NCBI RefSeq assembly: GCF_003315205.1
Contig: NZ_QNRR01000001.1
Location: 1,116,001 to 1,180,000 of the forward strand
From: Roseimicrobium gellanilyticum
GTDB lineage: Bacteria; Verrucomicrobiota; Verrucomicrobiia; Verrucomicrobiales; Verrucomicrobiaceae
DNA length: 64,000 nucleotides
Direction of reading: 5' to 3'
The notes under the pieces are model-generated. The model was not told where the DNA came from. It was given only the letters and a program-made list of their open reading frames with translations, and did not search any database. This document shows, one piece after another, positions 26,003-33,801 of this stretch; the stretch's first letter is position 1, and every line of letters starts with the position of its first letter. The position numbers were made by a program, and so were the translations under genes.

Positions 26003-27274
26003 ATGCTGTCTTACTTACAGAAACCGGGGGTTCAGATTGCCCTGTTCATCGTCGCTGTGGCGGTGGGCGGCGGCTTTTTCTGGTACCAGAGCCAGCAGCG
26101 CACGGCTCCGAAGGCCGCGCCGAAGCCTCCGCCGGCAGGCATGGGGCAGGCCTCCTCGGAGCAGGTGGATGTGGGACGTCGTGACCTGACTGGCAGTGAA
26201 GTTGCCGAAAACAACCGTCTGGACAAACTGGTGCTGCCCCCGTTGAAGCCGGAGCAGCCTGTGGTGGTGGTGCAGAAAGAGGAACCCAAAAGGCAGGAGC
26301 AGCCGAAAAAGCCGGCCTTCCCTGAGCTTGTACAGGTGCAGAGCCATCCCAGCATGAGACCCTTTTCGGCGGCGCCTCCCAAGGTCTTCGCGCCTCGCGG
26401 CACGCTGATCAAGGCGGCACTGGTCATCACCCTGGAGAGCAACAACAACGGGACCCCGGTGCTGGGCATGGTGACGGAGGACGTGTATTTCCAGGGCAAT
26501 CTCATCGTGCCCGCCGGCACGCAGGTACTGGCCGCCTCTGCGCAGGACAGCAAGATCCGTGATCGCGTGGATATTCGCGGTGCCTTCACCTTCGTCTGGG
26601 CGGATGGCTCTGAGTATGTGATCAACGGCATTGCCCTCGATCATCAGCCGCTTTCTGACGGCACCTTTGGTCTGCTCGATGGATCGCCCGGCATCCGCGG
26701 TCGCATCCTGAAGTCGGATGAGTACATCGAGTTGAAGATTCTCGTCAGCGAAGCTCTGCAGGGCATCATGAGGTCCCAGCAGGACCAGTTCCAGTCGATC
26801 TATGGCCTGGTGCCCACCAACAGCTCCAAGAACGCGGCTTTGGGCGCGGGTACGGGCGGCGCGTCCGCCTACTCGAACCTGATGGTGCAGAAGATGGAGA
26901 AGGATACGAACTATGTGCAGGTGCCTGCGGGTACCTCCTTCTACATCTACACGTTGGATGTCTTCGAACCAGAGCTGCGCAGCATCGGTGGTTATCGACA
27001 GGGGAACACAGCCGTATCCGGCGTGCAGTTGCAGCAGAACGCATACGAGCAGATGGCCGCCGCCGCTGCGGCAAAGGCTGCGGAATTCCAGGCGGGCCTG
27101 GCCGGCAAGAAGGCGGCCACGGAGGAGCAGGCGGCTGCGGCGCGACATGAATCTCTCGTCGAGCGCACCAAGGCGCTGATGGTTCCCACCAATAACTCTC
27201 CCCCTGTGGGCTCAGGAGGGGCGGCCCCTCTGCAGTCCCGCCTCCCGTTCGGCACGCCTCCCGCCACCCGGTAA
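26003..27274 (+). CDS. virB10: VirB10/TrbI-like T4SS core-complex protein
   Basis: A 423-aa protein: one N-terminal helix (VQIALFIVAVAVGGGFFWY), a Pro/Lys/Glu-rich periplasmic linker (about 35-110), then the VirB10 beta-barrel domain with GTLIKAALVITLESNNNGTP, MVTEDVYFQGNLIVPAGTQV, FTFVWADGSEYVINGIALD and SPGIRGRI. These match the known order of VirB10/TrbI motifs, including the TP(x)G-type strand before the antenna. The antenna region and a helical Ala-rich C-terminus follow (AAAAKAAEFQAGLAGKKA). VirB10 spans from inner to outer membrane and relays ATPase energy. Its stop overlaps the downstream frame at 27274. Confidence 0.9.
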   Translation: MLSYLQKPGVQIALFIVAVAVGGGFFWYQSQQRTAPKAAPKPPPAGMGQASSEQVDVGRRDLTGSEVAENNRLDKLVLPPLKPEQPVVVVQKEEPKRQEQPKKPAFPELVQVQSHPSMRPFSAAPPKVFAPRGTLIKAALVITLESNNNGTPVLGMVTEDVYFQGNLIVPAGTQVLAASAQDSKIRDRVDIRGAFTFVWADGSEYVINGIALDHQPLSDGTFGLLDGSPGIRGRILKSDEYIELKILVSEALQGIMRSQQDQFQSIYGLVPTNSSKNAALGAGTGGASAYSNLMVQKMEKDTNYVQVPAGTSFYIYTLDVFEPELRSIGGYRQGNTAVSGVQLQQNAYEQMAAAAAAKAAEFQAGLAGKKAATEEQAAAARHESLVERTKALMVPTNNSPPVGSGGAAPLQSRLPFGTPPATR

Positions 27275-27294
27275 TGACCCATTTTGCATCATCC

Positions 27295-27984
27295 ATGAAA
27301 ACAACCTTTGCTCCCCTGGCTCTGCTACTCCTGGCGGCCTTGTCTTCGTGCGCCACAAAACCGGAGAAGCCCGAGGACGTGGCCTACGACGAAGATCTGG
27401 AGAACACCTTGCAGATTCCGAGCTACACCCGCACTGCGCTGGATGGCTGGCCGAAGGGGCGCCAGATTGATCCCTATGATGTCTCCCGCGTGCGCCATCC
27501 TGAGGAGGTGCACACCTATCACATCGGGCGCCTTCCCAGCCGTGATCGTCGTGAAATGCACGAGGCGCACACGGTTTATCGGGTGGAGCAGGACGCACGG
27601 TGGGATCAGCGCCTGCCTGCCACGCCCATGGCCTCCCGTGGCGTGGTGCTGGGCATTCGTGAGCCCGAGCATGATCCTGTGCCCAAGGATACCGTGGTGA
27701 ATGCGGAGCGCGTGCGCCAGATCGAGCTGAGCGCCCAGCTGGAGAAGCGCGTGGCCCTGCTCAGGGACAAGCAGGAACAGATTGAGGCCTTCCTGGCTAC
27801 TGCGCCGGACAAGAACAAGACCATCGCCGAACTCCAGCAGCAGAATGCCAAGGCCCAGTCGGATCTCAGTGCCCTGAAGGAAGAACATCGCAAAGCGCAG
27901 GATGAACTGCGTGAAATCAAAGAACGCCAGGCTATGGAAGAAGCTCTGAACAGGAGCATCAAAGACGCGACAAAGAAACCATGA
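27295..27984 (+). CDS. T4SS-locus lipoprotein with C-terminal coiled coil
   Basis: A 229-aa lipoprotein (MKTTFAPLALLLLAALSSC gives a clean signal and lipobox; an alternative start seven codons upstream overlaps the VirB10 stop). The mature N-terminal half is acidic or neutral and unmatched; residues about 145-229 are a long charged coiled coil (QIELSAQLEKRVALLRDKQE to KEEHRKAQDELREIKERQAM). It is translationally coupled to the AAA+ gene (ATGA overlap at 27981). A lipoprotein after VirB10 could play a VirB7-like stabilising role, but it is far larger than VirB7 and the coiled coil suggests a scaffold or periplasm-spanning part. Function unknown. Confidence 0.72.
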   Translation: MKTTFAPLALLLLAALSSCATKPEKPEDVAYDEDLENTLQIPSYTRTALDGWPKGRQIDPYDVSRVRHPEEVHTYHIGRLPSRDRREMHEAHTVYRVEQDARWDQRLPATPMASRGVVLGIREPEHDPVPKDTVVNAERVRQIELSAQLEKRVALLRDKQEQIEAFLATAPDKNKTIAELQQQNAKAQSDLSALKEEHRKAQDELREIKERQAMEEALNRSIKDATKKP

Positions 27985-28910
27985 AGTGGCACATCACATT
28001 GCCCCCCACCACAGATCACAAGAGCCGTCTTCGTGATCTGCCTGCCTATTTGGAAGGCAGGATCATTGGCCAGGACCACGTCATTCCCAAGGTCGTCCCC
28101 ACCCTGCAAAATGGGGAGCTGGGCCTTTCGGATCCCGGTCGTCCCAAGGGTACCTTCCTTTTCCTGGGACCCACCGGTGTGGGCAAGACGGAAATCACCC
28201 TCTTGATGTGCCAGTATCTTTTCGGCGATGTGGAGAAGCACTGCATCCGCCTGGACATGTCCGAGTATCAGAACCAGGAGTCCCTGCAGCTTCTGCTCGG
28301 ACAAGGTGAGAACAGCCGTGGCAACATGGGCCGGTTCTTTGATCGTGCGGAGGGCAGGGGATTCATCCTGTTCGACGAAATTGAAAAGGCGCACCCCCGG
28401 GTGCTGGACATCTTCCTGCAAGTGCTGGATGCCGCCCGCATCACCGTGGCCAATGGTGAAACGCTGAACCTTTCCGAGTTCTACATCGTGGCGACCACGA
28501 ACATCGGCGCCGACGTGCTGATGGACGTGAAGAGCAGCAGCATCACGACGATTGAGCGATTCATCGAAGATCTCGCTGCGGCAGAGCTCCGTCCTGAAGT
28601 GCTGGCGCGATTCAATGTGCGTTGTGTTTTCCAACGCCTCAGTTACAACGCGCAGAAGCAGATTGCCGGGATCATGCTGAACAAGGAATTGAAGCTGCTC
28701 GCCTCCAAGGGCCACAACCTCACCTTCGGAAAAGGGGTGCTGGAATTGCTGGTGGCGGAGGGCGTGGAGCCCCGGCTGGGCGCCCGACGCATGCGCACCA
28801 CGGTTGAAAGTCACTGCCGCCACGCAGTACGCGAGGCGATGCTCCAAGGCAACGCCACCTCAGGCGAACTCACTGTAGTCAATGGGAAACTGGTCATACA
28901 GAGCACGTGA
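27981..28910 (+). CDS. Single-module ClpB/ClpA-D2-like AAA+ ATPase in the T4SS operon
   Basis: A 309-aa AAA+ protein equal to the second ATPase module plus C-terminal lid of ClpA/ClpB: Walker A GPTGVGKTE at about 63-71, Walker B FILFDEIEKAHPRV at about 127-140, sensor 1 IVATTNIG at about 169-176, arginine-finger segment RPEVLARFN near 204, sensor 2 GARRM near 267. There is no N-domain, first ATPase module or middle coiled coil. Where ClpB-D2 has the substrate-threading G-Y-V-G loop, this protein has LGQGENSRGNMGRFF, so the pore tyrosine is missing. The gene overlaps both neighbours. Inference: a dedicated secretion ATPase, perhaps acting where VirB11 would. Confidence 0.88.
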   Translation: MKWHITLPPTTDHKSRLRDLPAYLEGRIIGQDHVIPKVVPTLQNGELGLSDPGRPKGTFLFLGPTGVGKTEITLLMCQYLFGDVEKHCIRLDMSEYQNQESLQLLLGQGENSRGNMGRFFDRAEGRGFILFDEIEKAHPRVLDIFLQVLDAARITVANGETLNLSEFYIVATTNIGADVLMDVKSSSITTIERFIEDLAAAELRPEVLARFNVRCVFQRLSYNAQKQIAGIMLNKELKLLASKGHNLTFGKGVLELLVAEGVEPRLGARRMRTTVESHCRHAVREAMLQGNATSGELTVVNGKLVIQST

Positions 28911-29118
28911 GCTATGGGAACTCCACAAGCGCGAGATCAAGCGATATGGCATCTGTGCCTGGGTTTTGATCATCGGCGTGGTTCGCGAGAAATGGTTTCT
29001 CGCGTGGGGAGCTCTCGGCGCCGCGGCGGTGATGTACTGCTACGACCGCTGGTGGAAGCCGTGGGCCGACCGGGTTCTTGCAGCGGCTGGAAAAAAGACT
29101 GACAACGACGCCTCATGA
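28882..29118 (+). CDS. Small T4SS-locus membrane protein
   Basis: A 78-aa protein overlapping the end of the AAA+ gene by 29 bases and the next lipoprotein by four. It has an amphipathic, charged N-terminus (NWSYRARELWELHKREIKRY), one or two short hydrophobic segments (ICAWVLIIGVV and FLAWGALGAAAVMYCY) and a Lys/Asp tail. No family recognised. The tight overlaps on both sides and the hydrophobic profile argue that it is real. It may anchor the AAA+ ATPase to the membrane, which is inference from adjacency. Confidence 0.65.
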   Translation: MGNWSYRARELWELHKREIKRYGICAWVLIIGVVREKWFLAWGALGAAAVMYCYDRWWKPWADRVLAAAGKKTDNDAS

Positions 29119-29447
29119 CTCCCAGAACTTTTCTTACCCTCACTGCCTGCCTGTTGCTGGCCTCCTGTGGCACCTCCAAGACGAACCGCACGTCCATCAT
29201 CACAGACGTCATTCCGGCTGGTTCCCGAATTGAGTATTACGGCCAGATTCATGGAGATACGTGGCTGCCCACGATGGTGCAGACCAGCATCCCAAGTCCC
29301 ATGCCGGTGAAGGAAGCGCAGCAGTGGGCCCTCAGCGCCGCCCAGCAGCGCCTTGGAGATAAATGGAAAGATTACCTCTTTCGCGTAACTGCCCCTGGCG
29401 AAAAGCCGATCATATTGTGGCAGAGACGCAATCACGTGCAGCTCTAG
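29115..29447 (+). CDS. Small T4SS-locus lipoprotein
   Basis: A 110-aa lipoprotein with lipobox LASC at residues 15-18 (MTPRTFLTLTACLLLASC). The mature part is about 90 residues with alternating beta-type sequence (SIITDVIPAGSRIEYYGQI, YLFRVTAPGEKPIILWQ). The size is near that of VirB7-like lipoproteins of some T4SSs, though no N0-like match can be claimed. The ATGA overlap with the preceding gene shows coupling. About 35 bases separate it from the coiled-coil gene. Confidence 0.7.
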   Translation: MTPRTFLTLTACLLLASCGTSKTNRTSIITDVIPAGSRIEYYGQIHGDTWLPTMVQTSIPSPMPVKEAQQWALSAAQQRLGDKWKDYLFRVTAPGEKPIILWQRRNHVQL

Positions 29448-29483
29448 CACCCCCCCAAGTAAAACTTTAGATTTTCCAGCACT

Positions 29484-31091
29484 ATGGCAGCAGAAGACGC
29501 CGGCGAAGAATTCACGGAAATGCTCTCCACAATTGGGCAGAACGTGCTTGCCCTGGTCAGGACGATCAGAGAGGAAAACAAGAGGAGAGAGGCGCAGAAG
29601 GCCGCCATGGAGAAAGACCGGCGCTCGGAGGAAATGGCGGAGCAACGCCGCATGGAGGACCGTGAGTTCTTGAAGTCCGAGAATGAGAAGATGCGCTCCG
29701 AATTGCGCGACATTCTCAAGGCCAATGGGATGGAGACTTCTGACAAGAATGTCGATCTCGCCCAGGGAGTGGCGGAGAAGATGAAGGACAACCAGTCCCA
29801 GATCGACTCCAACTTGTCTCAGATCGATGCCAACCAGTCCCAGATCGACGCCAATCTCTCCAAGATTGATGCCAACAACAAGGCCATCGGAAGGCTGGAC
29901 GATCAGATTAAAGGCATCGGTACGGGACCCAAGGATCAAGGGTCGATCGACCAGTTCACGAAGATGCGGACTGAGTTGACTTCGATGAACTCGGAGCTGA
30001 TGCAGCAGAACACGGATCTCGCGAAGAAGAACACCGATCTGGGGCAGAAAAACCGGGAGCTGGAGGCGAGCAACATCATGCTCAAGAACGGCAAGGGATT
30101 GGAAGGGCTTGAGACTGACCAATCCGTCCGGCAGAACCTTGCGAAGCAGCTTGATCAGGTCAATGCAGGTATCGCGCTCGACAACAAGAACCTCAACAGG
30201 GTCAACGGACGTCTCTCGGAAATCGAGGATGCGCAGAAGAAGGCGTTGAATCCTTCCGACGGTTCTCTGCCCAAAATGGATGCGTGGGAGAAGCTGCAGG
30301 CTGAAAAGCTGGATTTGCAGAAGGAGAAGGAGGGACTTCAGAAGGGACTTGCCCAAAAGCAGGATCAGCTCAAGGGACTGAAGGAGGGCAAGAGCCTGGA
30401 ACAGCTTGAGAAGGCCGCCAAGTTGGAAGGCCAGATCCGCCAGGCCCAGGAGAAGGTGCAAGGCATCGACAACGTGCTCCAGGGGTACAAGAAGAACGAA
30501 GCGGCAATTCTCGACAAGCACAAGGAGATCCTCAAGACGCCAGGCAAGAACTTGGAGCAGTCGGACTACGACGAGCTGTCGAAAATCCGCGCCAAGATGA
30601 AGCCATTTGAAGACGAGAAGGCGGCTGCCCAAAAGGATGTCGTCAAACTCCAGGAGGAGCTCGACGGGGTCAAGAATGGTCCCAAGGTGGAAGGAGCGAA
30701 GGTGGATGCTCCGAAGACGGAGGGTCCCAAAATGGAAGGCACGGGCAAGATGGTCCAGGGACCCGGTGGTGGAATCACTTCCCCGGGTGTGCCCATGGAG
30801 CTTGAGTCTGCGCCCAAGCAGGTGTTGACGAGCCCGTCCATTTCGCAGACTCCGGATCTCACCCTTGATGGCGTCGGCGTGGGCGGATCTTCTGTTGGCA
30901 AAGAAGCTCCCAAGGTGGGAGAAGGGCGGCAGCGTGCCAAATCAGTGGGCGACAAGCCCGACAATGGCAAGCCGCTGTCCGTGAGAGAAGAGCTGGCCAG
31001 ACGAGGAGAAACCACCGGTTATGAACTGGAAAAGATGGGCCTGAAACAAGGCCAGCCCAAGCAACAGGTCATGAGAATGAAGGGCGGCTGA
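29484..31091 (+). CDS. Large coiled-coil protein of the T4SS locus
   Basis: A 535-aa hydrophilic protein without signal peptide or membrane helix. Residues about 20-410 are almost continuous coiled coil, including four perfect heptads of the type S-Q-I-D-x-N-x (residues 105-132), then KKNTDLGQKNRELEASN and long Lys/Glu/Gln blocks. Residues about 410-535 are Pro/Gly/Lys-rich and unstructured, ending QVMRMKGG. No family recognised. Lying between machine components and the coupling protein, it could be a cytoplasmic adaptor, a filament or a T4SS substrate; a basic, flexible C-terminus is what VirD4-dependent substrates often have. The function is not established. Confidence 0.78.
   Translation: MAAEDAGEEFTEMLSTIGQNVLALVRTIREENKRREAQKAAMEKDRRSEEMAEQRRMEDREFLKSENEKMRSELRDILKANGMETSDKNVDLAQGVAEKMKDNQSQIDSNLSQIDANQSQIDANLSKIDANNKAIGRLDDQIKGIGTGPKDQGSIDQFTKMRTELTSMNSELMQQNTDLAKKNTDLGQKNRELEASNIMLKNGKGLEGLETDQSVRQNLAKQLDQVNAGIALDNKNLNRVNGRLSEIEDAQKKALNPSDGSLPKMDAWEKLQAEKLDLQKEKEGLQKGLAQKQDQLKGLKEGKSLEQLEKAAKLEGQIRQAQEKVQGIDNVLQGYKKNEAAILDKHKEILKTPGKNLEQSDYDELSKIRAKMKPFEDEKAAAQKDVVKLQEELDGVKNGPKVEGAKVDAPKTEGPKMEGTGKMVQGPGGGITSPGVPMELESAPKQVLTSPSISQTPDLTLDGVGVGGSSVGKEAPKVGEGRQRAKSVGDKPDNGKPLSVREELARRGETTGYELEKMGLKQGQPKQQVMRMKGG
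29796..29879 (+). repeat. Four 21-bp in-frame tandem repeats (coiled-coil heptads)
   Basis: Four consecutive 21-bp units encode SQIDSNL, SQIDANQ, SQIDANL and SKIDANN inside the large coiled-coil gene. The third base varies between units, so the repeat is under protein-level constraint and is not a very recent slippage product. One unit equals one heptad, so gain or loss of units would keep the coil in register. Confidence 0.85.
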
Positions 31092-31155
31092 GTGCGCACG
31101 TGCTGTGGCGACTTCTGGTCTTTTTCGGAACTGGTGATGTTGGGAGGTATGGATC

Positions 31156-31704
31156 ATGCCTAGCGTACGGGATACCCTGAAGAGCATGCTCGCTGGCCGG
31201 AAGGGCCAGCAGGAGCAGCAGCAGGGTGTGCAGCAAGGCGAGGGCGGGCCCGACCCTCTGGCGACCAAGACCGATGAATCTCTGGCTGCCGAGCAAGGCC
31301 AGGGACAGGGGCAGGACCTGCTGGCGGCACGCATGAAAATGGTCGCGGAGCAGCGTGTGGCGCTCGCCCAGGCGGAGATGAAAAAACAGGAACAACACCT
31401 GGAGCAATTGCAGGACCAGTTGAAGGAACTGACCAAGCAAGGTCTGCCTCCGGGACGTCTCACGGATGACATTGATCAGGCCACCCAGCGCCTGAACGAA
31501 GCGAAGGCGGAGTTCTCCCGCGCGAATGAAGCCAAACAAAACACAGACCTTACCAGCAGCCTGCGTCAGGATTCCAAGGATGGCAGCATGGACCTTGGTG
31601 GGCAAAGTGTCCGTGACAAGCTGGGCGGCCCCACGGGTGGTCCCAAGCTGGGCGGGGATGAAGGCATGGAGGCACGGGCGCGCATCTCACCACGGCACAG
31701 ATAA
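31156..31704 (+). CDS. Small coiled-coil protein of the T4SS locus with Arg-rich tail
   Basis: A 182-aa soluble protein. The N-terminal 60 residues are Gln/Gly-rich (GQQEQQQGVQQGEGG); a coiled coil spans about 55-135 (MKMVAEQRVALAQAEMKKQE, then ATQRLNEAKAEFSRANEAKQ); a Gly-rich C-terminal part ends MEARARISPRHR. The terminal cluster of arginines resembles the positively charged C-terminal signals of VirD4-dependent substrates. It begins 64 bases after the larger coiled-coil gene and is likely co-transcribed. No family recognised; like its neighbour it may be a substrate, adaptor or structural coil. Confidence 0.7.
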   Translation: MPSVRDTLKSMLAGRKGQQEQQQGVQQGEGGPDPLATKTDESLAAEQGQGQGQDLLAARMKMVAEQRVALAQAEMKKQEQHLEQLQDQLKELTKQGLPPGRLTDDIDQATQRLNEAKAEFSRANEAKQNTDLTSSLRQDSKDGSMDLGGQSVRDKLGGPTGGPKLGGDEGMEARARISPRHR

Positions 31705-31788
31705 ACCACGAAGCCTCTGATGTTGAATTCCGGGTCACCCCTTTGATTGACGGTTTCGTCCGCGCATCGCGTGGCAGTCCTTCTGAAT

Positions 31789-33537
31789 ATGATTTCCCTC
31801 CTGAAGAAAAGCATCCAACACGAGCGGCCGTGTCTTCCCGGCCTCGTGATGACGGTGCTTTTTCTGTCGCTGCCGAATCTGGTGGCCGTGTTCTGGCCGC
31901 GGGTGGACCAGCATCATGTGGAGAACTTCTGGCTGGGCGTGGGCATCCTGCTTGCGCCGTGTCTTTTTTCCGTGAGTGTGCGGACGGCCTTGCGGCTGTG
32001 GCTGCCGCTGGCGGCCTTCCTGCCTGCATTGATGGCGTATCATTTCGTGACGGGCGAGCCGGTGCGGGAGTGGGCCTTCGTGGTGCTGGGCGAGACAGAT
32101 GCGAGTGAGCTGGAGAGGTTCTGGGCACCGGCGGTGCTGGCCGTGCTGGCAGCTCCCTGTGCGATGGCGTTTCTCTGGTGGTTCACCGGGCGGCACGTTC
32201 CGGCAGGGCACCGCCTGGGGTGGCTTGCACGTGGTGTGGTGATGGTTTGCCTCGTGGTCATGCCGCTTGGCCAGATGGTGTTTGGCGGATGGGGGTTGGG
32301 CGGACAGGTGGCCGTGAAGCGACTGGCTACGACCTTCCCTGCCAATCTTCCGGTTTCTGCCTGGCGTGCCTGGGAGATTCACGATGACTTCGCGGGAAGG
32401 ACTGCTGTGGCTGAGCGCATGGAGGTGAAGTCCGCGCCGCTGGGTGACCGTGAGATCTATGTCCTGGTGCTGGGCGAATCCGCGCGGTTCGACAGCTTTC
32501 AAATCCACGGGTATGCGCGGGAGACGACACCCCTTCTGGCGAAGATGTCGGGGCTGTTGAGCTTTCAAGATGTCGTGGCGCCTGCGCCGGTCACCTCGAT
32601 GAGCGTCCCTTTGCTGCTGACGCCGGCGAACCCAGAGCATCTGCGTGCAGCTGCGTCCCTGCCAAGTGTGGTGAGCATCTTCCGGCGGGCGGGATTCCAC
32701 ACCGCATGGTATTCCACGCAGAGAAAGCATGGCATGTATGACACAGCCTCGTCCGTGTTTGCCCGCGACGCTGAAGAATCAAGATTCCTCAGCGGTACCT
32801 TCGCTCCCGGGAATGCGCGCTATGCCTCTGCGTATGATGGCAACTTGCTGCAGCCGCTCAAGGAGCTGCTCGCGACGGGACACCGCCGTCTTTTCATCGT
32901 GCTGCACACCATGGGCAGCCACCAGAACTACGCGGATCGCTATCCGGCTGAGTTCAACCATTTCCCGGCCGAGCGTCAGGACATCGCTTCGCGTCCCTTT
33001 GTGCGGGCCCTGACTGGGGAGCAGCGAGAGCATCTTTCCAATGCGTATGACAACTCCATCCGCTACACGGACTGGTTTCTGGCCCAGGTCATCGAAACGC
33101 TGAAGCAGGCAAACGCGGTCTCCATGATGCTGTATGTGTCCGACCACGGGCAGAACAAGGGGGATGCGGAGACGCTTCCCTTTGCCCACGGAAACCTCAC
33201 GCCGGAGGTGATGCACATTCCCATGCTGGTGTGGCTGTCGCCCGAGTACCGCGCGCAGCGGCAGGAGCAGACGATGCAGATGGAGTCCCATGTGGGCACG
33301 CCCTTCACTGGTTCGGCGGTATTCCATACCATGGTGGATGCCGCGGCGTTGCAATGTGATGCGCTGGACCTGCGATTGAGCGCGGCGAGCCCGCAGTTCC
33401 GTCCGGGTCCGAGGTTGCTAAGGAACCTGAAAGGTGAGCTGGTGGACTATGACACGCTTCCCGTCGTGCTGAATGCAGGCAAGTCGGCCACGCTGGGAAT
33501 CTCTGCAGGAACCAACATCCATTCCGTACCGCGATGA
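31789..33537 (+). CDS. EptA-like phosphoethanolamine transferase (sulfatase fold)
   Basis: A 582-aa membrane enzyme: about five N-terminal helices (to about residue 180), then a periplasmic alkaline-phosphatase/sulfatase-fold domain. VLGESARFDSFQIHGYARET with E230 gives the metal site; the likely nucleophile is Thr269 in APVTSMSVP; YVSDHGQNKGD supplies further metal ligands. Layout and motifs match EptA/OpgE/CptA-type enzymes that transfer phosphoethanolamine from PE to lipid A or glycans. The frame is open from a TTG at 31747, but ATG 31789 fits better. Its position between the T4SS coiled-coil gene and virD4, same strand, is unusual; it may modify an envelope component there or be an unrelated insertion. 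Confidence 0.85.
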   Translation: MISLLKKSIQHERPCLPGLVMTVLFLSLPNLVAVFWPRVDQHHVENFWLGVGILLAPCLFSVSVRTALRLWLPLAAFLPALMAYHFVTGEPVREWAFVVLGETDASELERFWAPAVLAVLAAPCAMAFLWWFTGRHVPAGHRLGWLARGVVMVCLVVMPLGQMVFGGWGLGGQVAVKRLATTFPANLPVSAWRAWEIHDDFAGRTAVAERMEVKSAPLGDREIYVLVLGESARFDSFQIHGYARETTPLLAKMSGLLSFQDVVAPAPVTSMSVPLLLTPANPEHLRAAASLPSVVSIFRRAGFHTAWYSTQRKHGMYDTASSVFARDAEESRFLSGTFAPGNARYASAYDGNLLQPLKELLATGHRRLFIVLHTMGSHQNYADRYPAEFNHFPAERQDIASRPFVRALTGEQREHLSNAYDNSIRYTDWFLAQVIETLKQANAVSMMLYVSDHGQNKGDAETLPFAHGNLTPEVMHIPMLVWLSPEYRAQRQEQTMQMESHVGTPFTGSAVFHTMVDAAALQCDALDLRLSAASPQFRPGPRLLRNLKGELVDYDTLPVVLNAGKSATLGISAGTNIHSVPR

Positions 33538-33801
33538 CACCATTCGTCACTTATTTTTCACCGTGTCCGGCTGGAGAAAAGCGGGCTGGGCACGCCTGCC
33601 TGTCTGCCGATTTTTCCAGCAGGATCTTGCCGGATTTCGCCGATACATCCATGATGGATGCCTCTCCCCATGCCGGACGGACTCACACGTCCCACGGCAT
33701 TGAAAGCCCAATGAGCACAGCGCGATTTCGGTGCCCCGTGGAATAAGAATGGCTAGTCACCTCATTTCACTTCAGCAACTTGCGTCTTCCCTGAACATCC
33801 C

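Noticed and set aside
29040-30632. 530-codon Leu-rich open frame antisense to the coiled-coil gene
   Set aside because: The Leu richness mirrors Lys/Gln/Glu codons of the coiled coil on the other strand; it is not a membrane protein gene.
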